A DNA stretch of 64,000 bases from assembly GCF_026210795.1 (NCBI RefSeq), contig NC_089435.1:1116001-1180000 (forward strand), given 5' to 3'. Under the pieces are notes generated by a model, which was not told where the DNA came from, did no database searches, and saw only the letters and a list, made by a program, of their open reading frames with translations. A program made the position numbers and the translations under genes. Each line of letters starts with the position of its first letter. The stretch's first letter is position 1. The DNA comes from Rhizophagus irregularis (taxonomy: Eukaryota; Glomeromycota; Glomeromycetes; Glomerales; Glomeraceae). Shown in pieces: positions 53,701-62,862 of this stretch.

Positions 53701-56462
53701 AAAAGAAAATAATTTCGATTATAGATAGCGCTTGCAATATATTCAATTGGAAAAAATTAAACGAAAAACAGATAATCGCTGTATGGAATATTGTGATTAT
53801 GCCAAGGATCGAATATCAACTGGCAGCTATAGTCCTAAAAAAAGCCGAATGCAACAAATTGATGACAAGAATTAATATGATCATCAAAAAAAGAGCTGGA
53901 TTAGCGAAATCTACAAGCAATTTTATATTATACGATAAAGAATTATTAGGTCTGAAACATATTTATGACCTTCAAATAGAAATGCTATGCAAAAATCTAT
54001 TATACCAAGCAAACGGCAACGAAAAGCTTAAATCAATATTCAAGATAAAAATTATTCAAGAACAAAATAAAATTTGGACTTCAAAATGTCCAGGCGAATT
54101 ATCAATCATAAGTAATAGGAAAAACAATTGGATATTAGACGCATTAAAAATATTAAACATCGAAAATATTAAAATTTGTAATCACGAAATTATTAGAAAT
54201 CAAGAAAACCACAGAATAAAAGGAGGAACTATAGATTTAATAGATATTTTGGATGAAAAATATATAAATATAAGCGCGTCTTCTAGAAAAACAAAAGATG
54301 TAATGTTTATAGAAGATATTTTAGAAGCGGATGGTATTACACTTCTAAAATGGAAACATTTGATTAAAGAAAGAAATTTGAACACACAAGGAAGAATACC
54401 GCAATGGTTCAAGAATATAGAAACAAAATTATTAGAAGATAAAGAAGGTACAACAAGGAAAATCAAAAATGAGTATATAAGTATCACACAAAAGAGAAAA
54501 ATTAACATCAATTATTTTGATGAAAATGAGAAGACGAATAAAAATCAAATAATTACTTGGTGCGAGACAGATGAATCTCTTATATTTGTAGAAGACAAGA
54601 AAAAATCATTTAGTAAAAAATACAAAAGATTAGGAAGACATTTAATAACGATAGGAAACAAAGATGATCTAAATAACTCGCCAAATTTGATAGGATGCGA
54701 AGGATGTCATCGAAACGTAAGTAAAAAAAAAGATAATGGGGAATGCTTAATATATATTGAAAACGAGATTAGCAGAAAAATAGAAAAAAGAAAAGAAGAA
54801 GATTTTATAAGACCATATGAAACACTAAATAACATCTTAACAAAGAATATTTGGTTAAGAAATACTATAAACGAAGAAAAGAAAGATACATTGTACAATA
54901 AAAGAATTGAAATGATTGACAATACGATAAAAGCGAGTGAAGAGTTTATTAATATAATCAAGAATAGTATATTCGAACGAAAAGAATCAGATTTTGGGAA
55001 AGACAGATTTTTCTTAATAATAGAAGTGAAAAAAAACAAAACAAAAATTGACGATAAAGGTAAAAGAAAATATTATTATAACATAATATGGAAAATAAGA
55101 AGTGAAAACGTAAACAATAATAACAACGAACTACAAATAATTGCAAAACATGAAAGTATTTACGACAACGAATACAAAATTATTTTAAGAAGTATTATTC
55201 TAGGGTTATTAATTATAGCAGAAAATAGCGAATTAATTCTCGAAATAAATGATAGAGTCAAGAATTTAATTTATGACTTCAATAACAAGTGTAGTAATAG
55301 ACGTAAAATCGATAGCGAATATTATTTAGAGTTGCTTTTTATAGAAGATTTTTTAGAAAACAACGAAATCGATATGTTAGACGCGAACGAAGTTACAACC
55401 AATTGCTTGAAAGAAATACGCAAAACATCGAGAGAATTTTTAGATTTTAAAATTTTTGACGACACGAGAATTGATGATTTTGAATTAATCGACGAAGCGT
55501 TAATAATAAATGAATTTAACGTGATATGGAATAATCGAATAATATCAGGAGGTTATAGAGCTTGGAGAAAGAAAATTACAAATGCTATTTGGAAAAATGA
55601 GATACTAAATAGCGAAAAACTTGATGATTTATTTGTTTATAATTACAAAAAAGAATTTGATTGGGTCACGACTTTGGAATTTATAAGTAATAGGACCAAT
55701 TTTTCAAACAGGCAATGTGGTGATAAAGACACGAATGAACGGTCATATAGAATTAAAAATATCTTGAAAGAATTGCCATCATATAAGACACTCTTTAATA
55801 GAAATACTAACAAAATAGAATCATCGAGATGTATTAGATGCAAGAAATATGAAGAAGATTGGGAACATGTTTGGATCTGTGAAAGCAATGATTACTCAAT
55901 CGACGAAATAATTCAAGAATCACCATATAAATACGAAGTTCTTCTAGAAGCTAACAATAAATATGATGATATAAAGATACTTAGGAATCACTTATGTAAT
56001 TTTCTAACTTTAATCGAAAGTCCTTCATTGATACTTATAGGTAAAAGCAGAAAATGGGAATTATTGAGAGGAATTTTCAACAATAATTTCAACTATTTGT
56101 CAAAAATTAAGGAAGAACAAAGAGTAATAAAAGACTTGTGGAATTTTATATACGATGAAATAAAAAACAGATTATGGATACTACGATGCGAAGAAGTCAA
56201 AAGATTAGAAGAAAAAGATGGTATAAGAAAATGGGAATTGAGATTAAATAAACCAGCGTCAGATAGTAGTAGTATAGAAAGAAATATAGATATAGAAAAT
56301 ATTAAAAACGAAAAAACAAAAGATAAAACAGATAAAAAAGAAAAAAATATATTAAAAAATAGAATTGGAATAGTAACGTTAGGCAAAATGATAGGAAAAA
56401 TTACAGACGGGTTAGATATAAACAGATCATGGGACACGACTACGAAATTACCTTTTTATTAG
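50367..56462 (+). CDS. LINE ORF2, endonuclease-reverse transcriptase
   Basis: 2031 codons from ATG 50367, in the +1 frame relative to ORF1. The first 200 residues, mostly overlapping ORF1, are low-complexity (Thr/Glu/Lys). APE-type endonuclease: about 205-435 (IGCINVRG, ISETK, LGDFNES, SRIDFIF, TDHRAL). Reverse transcriptase: about 775-1045 (SNKAPGQSGISYDFW, LTRPIVLLETARK, LLMDISKAYDSVN, DQGEVWSPILW, AFMDDTTLIS). The catalytic box is FMDD, where FADD is usual. A degenerate RNase H-like region lies at about 1545-1690 and a CxxC-HxxxxC finger (CIRCKKYEEDWEHVWIC) at about 1822. It nicks target DNA and copies the LINE RNA. The true start may be ATG 50541 (MAPTIEEET) or a re-initiation site. Confidence 0.93.
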   Translation: MQTNATSIMTTIKTRTNTEVIEMKIKTDRSDKKAADIITTENSISNHNTRTTTITTDTMAPTIEEETQTQEDDSMIIILEKLKDLNIEDTNKENITNNITTMITTDVIQENILDTITTVAEATTEIGTKEVDSMIGVEWLDAIDCQPHQNTLIEEETGEKGDEGDGSDASNTNRKIKFLKEKKNKKREINENQKQKENIKDKNNNLKIGCINVRGMNDNVKQGEIRKFLGKEQWDIAIISETKLKESKGKHIYMDWNAYECINSSYNNENTKNGILILLKKEINDRRYAIEKINGHAIKVDILFRGSQKNIRIIGIYNPNNDKPATKIIETKLAKWMNEATNLDYEMIILGDFNESANDRKKKREKPITTTIKQHGLQDIHECLTTEKDVLDTWRSGEYSSRIDFIFLSEGVLEEIISHEILDIADFKTDHRALTIKIKIKEKLEKSKIKKLRNIRKEIKHIKLDQKDWNIIAEEVEQRLEDLDQNTTQISNRDQMWNKIVEIVNKEKKIRITEIKRERNDRKEKESISDIERTNEEILEKWIDEYEHLEKISNIEHSIIKAVDKVVTKLWRDRSADQYKYSFKEFEENLEIENWGTTDTGNYIAIKIAKLIKTHDRFEKRNDYNLNIDKLRNHEFRKELKDREKNRKKIMDKLYGQITEKKIEVNIRKRELYLEEDIGKMINKILERKKGKINMSSLIVREKGKITIEKDQKEIKTRVLNHYKEWTRKREIDLDEIEFNHEWRDIYSPKEDVDEDIYENLMIPIRMEELESVLNNLKSNKAPGQSGISYDFWKKSKTLTRKLLLEIINDSMLEENAIDDWKKGIIYPINKTTRSDWNQDLSLTRPIVLLETARKIWFKVLVNRLTDILTREQILMNTNFAALKNESTLEPIKIIQAIIEDANNYNKEAWILLMDISKAYDSVNTTMLKKSLERIKLPNSFINLVMDISLNRSNKILVNNELTDSYHVEDGIDQGEVWSPILWRIFYDTLLSRLNEIKDETGYNFHEERIINRENDEKEILDISINVTAFMDDTTLISSNKSQLERLINICHEFFQINDIKANVSKYELIKINNKTEDLTIEGNKIEKVNDVDGNRYLGIFFRHDNKRDIYKKKIISIIDSACNIFNWKKLNEKQIIAVWNIVIMPRIEYQLAAIVLKKAECNKLMTRINMIIKKRAGLAKSTSNFILYDKELLGLKHIYDLQIEMLCKNLLYQANGNEKLKSIFKIKIIQEQNKIWTSKCPGELSIISNRKNNWILDALKILNIENIKICNHEIIRNQENHRIKGGTIDLIDILDEKYINISASSRKTKDVMFIEDILEADGITLLKWKHLIKERNLNTQGRIPQWFKNIETKLLEDKEGTTRKIKNEYISITQKRKININYFDENEKTNKNQIITWCETDESLIFVEDKKKSFSKKYKRLGRHLITIGNKDDLNNSPNLIGCEGCHRNVSKKKDNGECLIYIENEISRKIEKRKEEDFIRPYETLNNILTKNIWLRNTINEEKKDTLYNKRIEMIDNTIKASEEFINIIKNSIFERKESDFGKDRFFLIIEVKKNKTKIDDKGKRKYYYNIIWKIRSENVNNNNNELQIIAKHESIYDNEYKIILRSIILGLLIIAENSELILEINDRVKNLIYDFNNKCSNRRKIDSEYYLELLFIEDFLENNEIDMLDANEVTTNCLKEIRKTSREFLDFKIFDDTRIDDFELIDEALIINEFNVIWNNRIISGGYRAWRKKITNAIWKNEILNSEKLDDLFVYNYKKEFDWVTTLEFISNRTNFSNRQCGDKDTNERSYRIKNILKELPSYKTLFNRNTNKIESSRCIRCKKYEEDWEHVWICESNDYSIDEIIQESPYKYEVLLEANNKYDDIKILRNHLCNFLTLIESPSLILIGKSRKWELLRGIFNNNFNYLSKIKEEQRVIKDLWNFIYDEIKNRLWILRCEEVKRLEEKDGIRKWELRLNKPASDSSSIERNIDIENIKNEKTKDKTDKKEKNILKNRIGIVTLGKMIGKITDGLDINRSWDTTTKLPFY

Positions 56463-56671
56463 TTTAGCAAATATTTACATAATATTATTAGTAACTTAGT
56501 ACGGATAGAATTTTAAATAATCTTATGTTCGAAAATCACTTAGTTATAGGGTTTTACAATTTATTTTTATTGTACTGCTCTAAGTGTTTTTATATTTAAT
56601 TATGTAATTGTTCGCAATTCTAAATAATTAATAAAACGCGTTACTATTTTAAAAAAAAAAAAAAAAAAAAA

Positions 56672-56687
56672 GAGTATTCAATATTGA
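56672..56687 (+). repeat. Target-site duplication, right of LINE
   Basis: GAGTATTCAATATTGA directly after the poly(A) run; identical to 48612-48627. Confidence 0.9.
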
Positions 56688-56703
56688 TGTGGATGTTAAT
56701 CAT

Positions 56704-57054
56704 TAAATAACGAAATGAATAAATTAATCATTTGCTTGTATCAGCAGGCACGTTATACCATTTGTTACCCTATAAAACCGAAATGTGCTAAATTTGTAAT
56801 AAATGTCTAAAAAAGCACCATTATGTTTAATTTTTGTTTATTTGTAATAAGACATAAATCGAATAAAATGGTGCTTTTTTAGACATTCATTGCACATGTG
56901 CACAAATATAAAACAAATTTAGCACATTTCGTTTTTATAGGGTTACCGCCGGATATTAATGCTAGTCATTCTGCTCATATTCGGCATATTACACCAATGA
57001 TTGTCGGATATTAATGATATTTATGGCAAGCCGAAGCGGACAAATCTGTGCCTA
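56704..57054 (+). repeat. Second copy of the 48196-48376 repeat, interrupted by a MITE
   Basis: Same sequence order as 48196-48376 with a few substitutions and a 175-bp insertion at 56768-56942 plus a duplicated TTA. Confidence 0.9.
56768..56942. mobile_element. 175-bp CCCTATA hairpin MITE with proven TTA duplication
   Basis: Ends CCCTATAAAACCGAAATGTG and, inverted, CCCTATAAAAACGAAATGTG. TTA is on both sides (56765-56767, 56943-56945), and the paralogous site at 48262 has a single TTA, so the 3-bp duplication is direct. Most of the element is self-complementary (GTCTAAAAAAGCACCATT pairs with AATGGTGCTTTTTTAGAC), giving a long hairpin. Confidence 0.93.
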
Positions 57055-57070
57055 TTTCAACATCATAATG

Positions 57071-57268
57071 CCCCTATAAAAACGAAATGTGCTAAATTTG
57101 TTTTATATTTGTGCTCATGTGTAATAAATGTCTAAAAAAGCACCATTTTGTTTAATTTTTGTTTATTTGTAATAAGACATAAATCGGATAAAATGGTGCT
57201 TTTTTAGACATTTATTACACATGAACACGAATTTAAAATAAATTTAACACATTTCGTTTTTATAGGGG
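57071..57268. mobile_element. 198-bp CCCTATA hairpin MITE, sister copy
   Basis: Ends CCCCTATAAAAACGAAATGT and, inverted, CCCCTATAAAAACGAAATGT. The interior is nearly identical to 56768-56942 but longer near the ends (TTTATATTTGTGCTCATGTG). No clear target duplication (flanks ATG and CAT). Confidence 0.88.
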
Positions 57269-57533
57269 CATCACTTATTCCTATTATTCGACTTTCAGTA
57301 ATTAATAAGCATATAATTATAATATAAACGTTTAATTTATGTATCAAATTTTTTATTACCTTTTTTTGTATTACTAAACAAAAAATTGACGCATATATAT
57401 AAATTATGCAAACACTAAATTATACGTTCAATAAATGCCAAATTGATTAATCAATTTCGAACACGCCTTAAAATACCTTTATTGAATTTGGAAATTAAGG
57501 AAATGATTTTGTATATCATAGTTTGGTAAAGTG
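57269..57533. other. Upstream region of the secreted-protein gene
   Basis: AT-rich, no gene. It presumably contains upstream regulatory sequence. Confidence 0.4.
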
Positions 57534-57540
57534 TATAAAA
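57534..57540 (+). promoter_or_regulatory. TATA box candidate
   Basis: TATAAAA about 190 bp upstream of ATG 57727, followed by a C/T-rich leader (57640-57715) typical of a fungal 5' UTR. Confidence 0.45.
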
Positions 57541-57726
57541 GTATAATCCTTTTTGTTACTTTTCTGACAACGATAACAACGATAATATTATCATCCTTTT
57601 ACAAGAACAAATTCACATTATTTCTTAATTTCTCATTCAAATTCTTTGGTGGAATTAATACTTTTTTAACAACTTAAAGCACTTTTATCTTCCATCTCTT
57701 TTTTATCCTTGTCTTTTGCATCAATA

Positions 57727-58371
57727 ATGAGATTTGCTCGATTGTGTAAATTATACCTTTTCTTTTTAGTTGCAACTGCAACTATAGCTGTAGGAGCACC
57801 TCTAGACAATGTGATCAAGACTTCCATGGTCGAGGGCCAAGCCACAATAGAAACAACAGTACCCCAATGCCCAGCAGGTACTACATATGTAGCTTCCCTT
57901 TGCTTCAGTGTTGGCAGAATACAGGTATTTTGTCAAAACCCTCAAAACCCAACCCTAGAAATCATAGCATTTACAGATTGTGAACCAGATGAAGTTTGTA
58001 TTGAACATGAACACGCAATCAATGAAGACCTAAATCGTCCACATGCTACGTGTGTTAGTTCTGAATTTTACACAGTATGGGATAATTTTAATAATCCTGA
58101 TGCTGATGCTTGTGCACAGGAAGTATACAAACATGATCATGGTGCACTTGATGTGGAGATTGCAATGACGATATATGCACATGATGGAAGACCGATACAA
58201 GTAAATTTGCTGAGGGCACTTTCTAATGATCATGAACTTTCTAGGATCTTTGATATGCACAATTACACCCAAGTGATTCGAGGTTATAATGGGGAAACAA
58301 TTAAGTACTGCTTTAATACAGGCACCAAAAACCAAGTAACAGCTTATGCTGGTTCTTGGATTATAAATTAA
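57727..58371 (+). CDS. Secreted cysteine-rich protein, candidate effector
   Basis: 214 residues from ATG 57727 (MRFARLCKLYLFFLVATATI). Residues 1-24 form a signal peptide with a probable cut after AVGA. The mature part has eight cysteines (QCPAG, SLCFS, VFCQN, DCEPDE, VCIEH, ATCVS, DACAQ, KYCFN), enough for four disulfides. There is no membrane segment, GPI signal or known enzyme motif. It is intact with no introns, and its GC is much higher than its surroundings, which argues for selection. An AATAAA signal follows at 58457. Small secreted cysteine-rich proteins of mycorrhizal fungi are often symbiosis effectors; that role here is inference. A structural wall protein is an alternative. Confidence 0.85.
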   Translation: MRFARLCKLYLFFLVATATIAVGAPLDNVIKTSMVEGQATIETTVPQCPAGTTYVASLCFSVGRIQVFCQNPQNPTLEIIAFTDCEPDEVCIEHEHAINEDLNRPHATCVSSEFYTVWDNFNNPDADACAQEVYKHDHGALDVEIAMTIYAHDGRPIQVNLLRALSNDHELSRIFDMHNYTQVIRGYNGETIKYCFNTGTKNQVTAYAGSWIIN

Positions 58372-58456
58372 CGCTTTATTGTCATCGGCCTAAAACCTTT
58401 TAGTGAGGCTCAGATCACTGGGCTGTTACACTATCGCTAGATCATACCAAATGGTC

Positions 58457-58462
58457 AATAAA
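58457..58462 (+). terminator. Polyadenylation signal
   Basis: AATAAA about 85 bp after the secreted-protein stop codon, followed by another AATAAA. Confidence 0.55.
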
Positions 58463-58741
58463 ATAATAAAAGTTTATTAATTAATATTTCTTTTTTAATG
58501 ATTTCTCATTGTTGTAGTGTAATACTTTTACTGTATGCTTAATGTTACAATTTTTTTTTATTTCAAACGCTTTGACCGAAACCCTATGAAATTTTTATTC
58601 ACATATATTATTGTTTATTTCCTTTTGAGTACTCAATAGATTAATTAATGCAAAATTAATTAGTAATAAGTTCATATTATAAGTAACGTCATTGCACATA
58701 TTTTGGCTCCTATTTTGTCGATGCTTAAATGTGACAATAAA
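58463..58741. other. Intergenic
   Basis: No gene or repeat recognised. Confidence 0.4.
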
Positions 58742-59267
58742 CTACCAATTAAAAACATGAACCGTGAACAAGTTCAAACAAAAAAAAAATTCATCGTAGA
58801 TAGATAATTCATCAAGTTTATTTTGGAGGAAGTTTCCATTCCAGCTTATATTAAATATAGTTTTATACATATTACGCACGAATTTCAAAAGTTTTACAAA
58901 TTTTTTTTTTAATGTAATGGAAATTTTATAATAAATGTTTTTATAATCAAATGAAAGCTTTTTCAATTGTTTTTTATATTTTTTTTCATGAATTTTTTTA
59001 TAACGTGCAAGGCTATTATTAATGGAAAATTTAGGGACTATTATTTTGAGGGTGTCGTTTCTGTGCTTGATATACTTTAATGCTGCTGCATATCTACTAA
59101 TCCAACCTTGTGGAGACTTTTGGTACGTCCAGCTCTTTAATTTCTTCTGTTTCCACATATTTTAATAACTCATTATGCATTTCTTGTGCATTGAGTTTAT
59201 CTTGGGGATTTATAATACCACTTAAAAAAACAGTTCCAACAAACTTTTGACCTTCTATCTTTGTCAT
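58742..59267 (-). pseudogene. Frameshifted gene of a repetitive unknown family
   Basis: ATG 59267 opens MTKIEGQKFVGTVFLSGIIN then PQDKLNAQEMHNELLKYVET and DVPKVST, running into TAG TAG near 59100. The homologous continuation is in another frame: SPQGWISRYAAALKYIKH, IIVPKFSINNSLARYKKIHE and a lysine-rich helical tail to 58742. One frameshift near 59105-59130 explains the break. I recall this N-terminus from a repetitive Rhizophagus family of unknown role, but cannot name it. The tail would be strongly basic. Confidence 0.7.
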
Positions 59268-59851
59268 TCTTTTTCTCCTACAAAAAATTTGGTTCTGATC
59301 CAGCCCACACCTTTGGCAACTGAAAATCTTCGTTTATCGAACTTATAAAAAAAGCATCAATACTAAGTGTTACTAAAGAAGAGCATTTACATTCAATACT
59401 TACTTTGCAGTAGGATGCTGCCAATTTGGATTTCTATTTATATTAGCTAAAAAAATTATGTTAGTATTCCATTTATTAAAATATAATCAGACATATTATC
59501 TAGTAATTACATGAATTGTTTTCAGTATCCATTATTTGGCTGACGGATCTGTGATATTTATTGTGATGAAAGACATCAGGTAACTGTAAAACCACATAGT
59601 GTAATGCAATTTTTTTTTACCAATAATATCGTCACTAACATCAACTAATTATAAAATAATATTAGCCTATATATTGTGAAATAATATGTCAAAATGATTA
59701 AAAAATCGATACCATTCAATTAAGGCATGGGCACTGTCCAGGTTGGAGTTGCCTGAGTGTGTATTGATGAAGTAGGCTGTGGTTGCACAATACAAATCAA
59801 AAATTACAGCTGGAGAAAATTGAGACCAAGAGCTTTCAAATTTGGACCATA
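59268..59851. other. Intergenic
   Basis: No gene. Contains the 5' flank of the pseudogene and some unassigned DNA. Confidence 0.4.
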
Positions 59852-59854
59852 ATG

Positions 59855-61370
59855 CCCTATAAAAAAATTGGATACGTTTTTTATAAAGTTTTTATATGAT
59901 TTTTTTCCTTAGAATAACGTATCATAATAGGATACGGAAAAATGCACAATTCCGTATCACTAAAAATATGGTTTGGATACGGAATTTGCACGGGATTCAT
60001 ACGGAATTTACATGATTTGATCACTGATTTTATCACGAAATTTATACGATTTGGTCACTGAATTTACTATTTGTATTACAGTTTACTATAATTGTATTTT
60101 CATAAATCTAATTTTGCTTTAATAAATTAAATAAAAAATAAAAATAAACAAAATACAAAATACAAATACATTATGAAAAATCCCTCCTTATTAAAACCAC
60201 CTATTGCAACCAAAATTATCTATAAGTTCAGGTTCATTTGAAGCCAAACAACCTAAAAAAACAAAAAAGAAAAAAAAAAGAAACATAAGAACGTCTAACT
60301 TAATTAAAAACAAACCCCCCCCCTCATATAGTATCTGCAATCGTCCAAGTCACCAAAGGTTAGTATTCATACAAAAAAAAAAAGAGAACTCCAGAATGTC
60401 TGACCTACATAAAAGAAAAGAATTACAAAGCGTCTGATGAAAAAGAAACCAAAACAACAAAATAAATCCAAAACTGACCTACAAAAAAAGAAGACTCTGA
60501 AGCAACAAAACTGAAACAGCCTACAAAAAGAAAAGAATCTGAACCCAACTTACAAAAAAAAAAAAGAAAATTTGAACTGACCTAAAAAAAGAAAAATCCT
60601 GAACCATCCTACAAAAAGGAAAGGACTCCCAAACTGATCTACAAGAAAGAAAAAAGAAAACTGAATCTTCTCACAAAAAAAAATCTGCTGGCCTATAAAA
60701 TAAAAAAAGGGATAAATATAAATAAAAAAGAAAGGGAAATAAAGAATAAATCAAAAAAAAAATTTTTTTAAAAAGAGGGGTCACGAAGTTAGGAAAGTTA
60801 AAAAAATTTTTTTTTTTAAAGGGAGGACGTCAAAGTTAGAAAAATAAAAAATTTTTTATAAAGAGGAAATAGAAATAGAAAGAAGAAAATTTTTTTTTAA
60901 AAAAAAAAAGAAGAGTGGGAATAAAAGAATAAAATCAAAAAAATTTTTTTTTTAAGGAAGTGACGAAAAAAAAATTTCTTTTAAAGGAGAGTGACGGAAA
61001 AAAAAAACTTTTTTTTAAAGTGAGGTACGAAAAAAAAATTTTTTTTTTAAAAGGGGGGTGGCAAGGTAAGAAGAAAATTTTAGAAAAATAACAAAAATAA
61101 AGAAAAGAGAAGGAAAGGAAAGACATCAAGGGTTTATATAAAAAACAAATAACAAATCAATAAACAATCACGTGATCTCGTGTTATGATGGAAAAATATT
61201 TTAAAGTTTAAAAATTCCGTATACATTCCGCATGATTAATTTTTTCCTTTTAAAAAATGTTCAAAAATGAATTGCTTATTAAATATACGGAATTTGTATA
61301 CGGAATCTATAGAAACGTACATAAAATGTATACAAAACGTATCCTTTCCGTATACATATTTCTTATAGGG
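59855..61370. mobile_element. 1.5 kb CCCTATA-ended element with 3-bp duplication
   Basis: Starts CCCTATAAAAAAATTGGATA and ends with the inverse of CCCTATAAGAAATATGTATA. Flanked by ATG on both sides (59852-59854 and 61371-61373). Subterminal regions carry many ATACGGAA/TTCCGTAT words (59930-60010, 61205-61350). The middle is a low-complexity array (60230-61130). No transposase: non-autonomous. Confidence 0.8.
60230..61130 (-). repeat. Array of splice-acceptor-like modules and purine-rich DNA
   Basis: On the reverse strand, 60370-60700 has roughly ten irregular units of 30-45 bp, each a polypyrimidine run ending TTTTTGTAGG and followed by TCAGTTCAGA-like words. 60700-61130 is A/G-rich on the plus strand with repeated GTGACGAAAAAAAAATTT. 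Short frames across it are artefacts. Confidence 0.6.
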
Positions 61371-61728
61371 ATGCTTCCTTTTGATCTTGTAAATATAATA
61401 TTGGCAAATTAGTTTTGAATCAACTTTATATGAACTCATGGTTACATTACTTTTGTCCTGAAAAAATAATTCAAATTCTTTCAGACATACGATGAATTTT
61501 TCATTTCGGTTTTACAATAGCTATTGCACCTGGACCATTAAGTCTAGTATATTTGCGTACTGAATTATAGTATTAGGGCTAATCTATATAATAAAAAATT
61601 AATCAAGGATGAAAAAAAGATAAAGAATATTATTTTTTACGGGTACCCATTTTTTACAGTGAAATTATTAAAATCATTAATATGCGTTTCATGCCATTAT
61701 TTATATGAGCCTTTTACAGACCCACGGA
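61371..61728. other. Non-coding stretch
   Basis: No gene recognised between two mobile elements. Confidence 0.4.
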
Positions 61729-62242
61729 TGGGTCTGGTTCACATTACCGACAGGTACGTTTTACCGACAATCATATTACCGACAATCATTTTACCGACAA
61801 AATAATAATATATTTTTAAGTTACAAAAAAAGCAAATTATATAAACTAAATTAAGAAAATTATTAAGAACAATTCTAAGTATAATATATTATGAAACTGA
61901 AATAAATTTTTTAAAAAATAAAGTTGATAAAATTAAATATTAAATTCAAGTTATTTTATTATATATAAATATCATAGTATTTTACATTTTGTTATATATT
62001 GATCAATTTTTTATTTTATATATTATGGTAAATTCTTTTATACTAAATATATATTTTAATTTTCATAACTGAAGCGGGCAGTGAAATAGTAATAAATACC
62101 GTAAGTGTTGATGGTAAAATGAATGTCGGTAAAATGAGTGTCGGTCGGTGAAATTGATTGTCAGTAATATGAGTGTCGGTAAAATGATTGTCGGTAAAAT
62201 GATTGTCGGTAAAATGATTGTCGGTAATGTGAACGGGTCCCA
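61729..62242. mobile_element. ACCGACA-family MITE, intact copy
   Basis: TGGGTCTGGTTCACATTACC at the left and, inverted, TGGGACCCGTTCACATTACC at the right. Both ends continue with tandem subterminal words (four TACCGACAATCA-type units left, six or more TGTCGGTAAAATGAT units right). 514 bp, AT-rich interior. Target duplication not resolved. Confidence 0.85.
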
Positions 62243-62688
62243 ATCATGCGTATTATTTATTTTTATTATATTTTATTATTCTATATTTATTAATAGACTA
62301 ATTTAGATATTTCCATTAATTGATAAAATATTATAATTCATATTACAATATTTAATGCTGTAGCATACATATCACATATATTTTCTTAGTTCTCTATTTT
62401 TTTTTATTTTGCAATATTTGCGTTATAAAAAATTTTTTTTTTTTAAAAAGATTGAAGCCATAATAATATGTATTCTATAATCTATGTCGCATCCACCCAT
62501 TTTACCAACACACGTCATTTTTCCTACATGCTATTGTTTTACCGACATCACATTTTTCCAAAACCTTGACGACAAATGCACCTCTTCGTTGATCGGCAAA
62601 GGATATAACCTTATCTATTATATCCTCCATGGAAACCACGATTTTTATTGGCCAATATTAAGCAGTGATCATGTGACCTTGTAAGCGC
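62243..62688. other. Intergenic with CCGACA-like words
   Basis: 62488-62580 has ATTTTACCAACACACGTCAT and TTTTACCGACATCACATTTT, similar to the array at 46503-46740. No gene. Confidence 0.4.
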
Positions 62689-62862
62689 GGACATTTTTGT
62701 CCTCATTAATTTGAGGACGTGATTTTTGCCCTCACAACTATAAGGACACAGTTATCCTGAGGACATAATTTTGTCCTCGCAATTTTGAGGACATTTTGTC
62801 CTCACAACTGATTTTTGTCCTCACAACTATAATGACGTTATTGTCCTTGTAATTTGAGGACA
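62689..62862. repeat. GAGGACA/TGTCCTC inverted tandem array
   Basis: About ten alternating direct and inverted copies of TGTCCTCA and TGAGGACA, spaced 10-20 bp, so neighbouring units can pair into small hairpins (GGACATTTTTGTCC, GAGGACATTTTGTCCTC). Non-coding. Confidence 0.8.

Larger units (their letters stand above)
48628..56671 (+). mobile_element. Full-length LINE retrotransposon
   Basis: About 8.04 kb between 16-bp target duplications, with a 73-bp 5' UTR, ORF1, ORF2, a roughly 190-bp 3' UTR and a poly(A) tail of about 21 (56651-56671). Both frames are open, so this may be a recently active copy. Coding DNA is A-rich on the plus strand. The ORF order (CCHC gag-like, then APE endonuclease, RT, RNase H-like, CCHC) fits the Tad/I/jockey side of LINEs; the exact clade needs a tree. 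It landed in DNA bounded by copies of an older repeat. Confidence 0.93.

Noticed and set aside
54200-56437. Reverse-strand hydrophobic frames under LINE ORF2
   Set aside because: Antisense shadows of A-rich ORF2 codons, rich in Phe, Leu and Ser.
58030-58335. 101-codon reverse frame under the secreted-protein gene
   Set aside because: Antisense shadow of an intact gene with a signal peptide; no own features.
62043-62243. Open frame with repeated HFTDN peptide
   Set aside because: It is a translation of the TGTCGGTAAAATGAT subterminal repeats of the MITE at 61729-62242.
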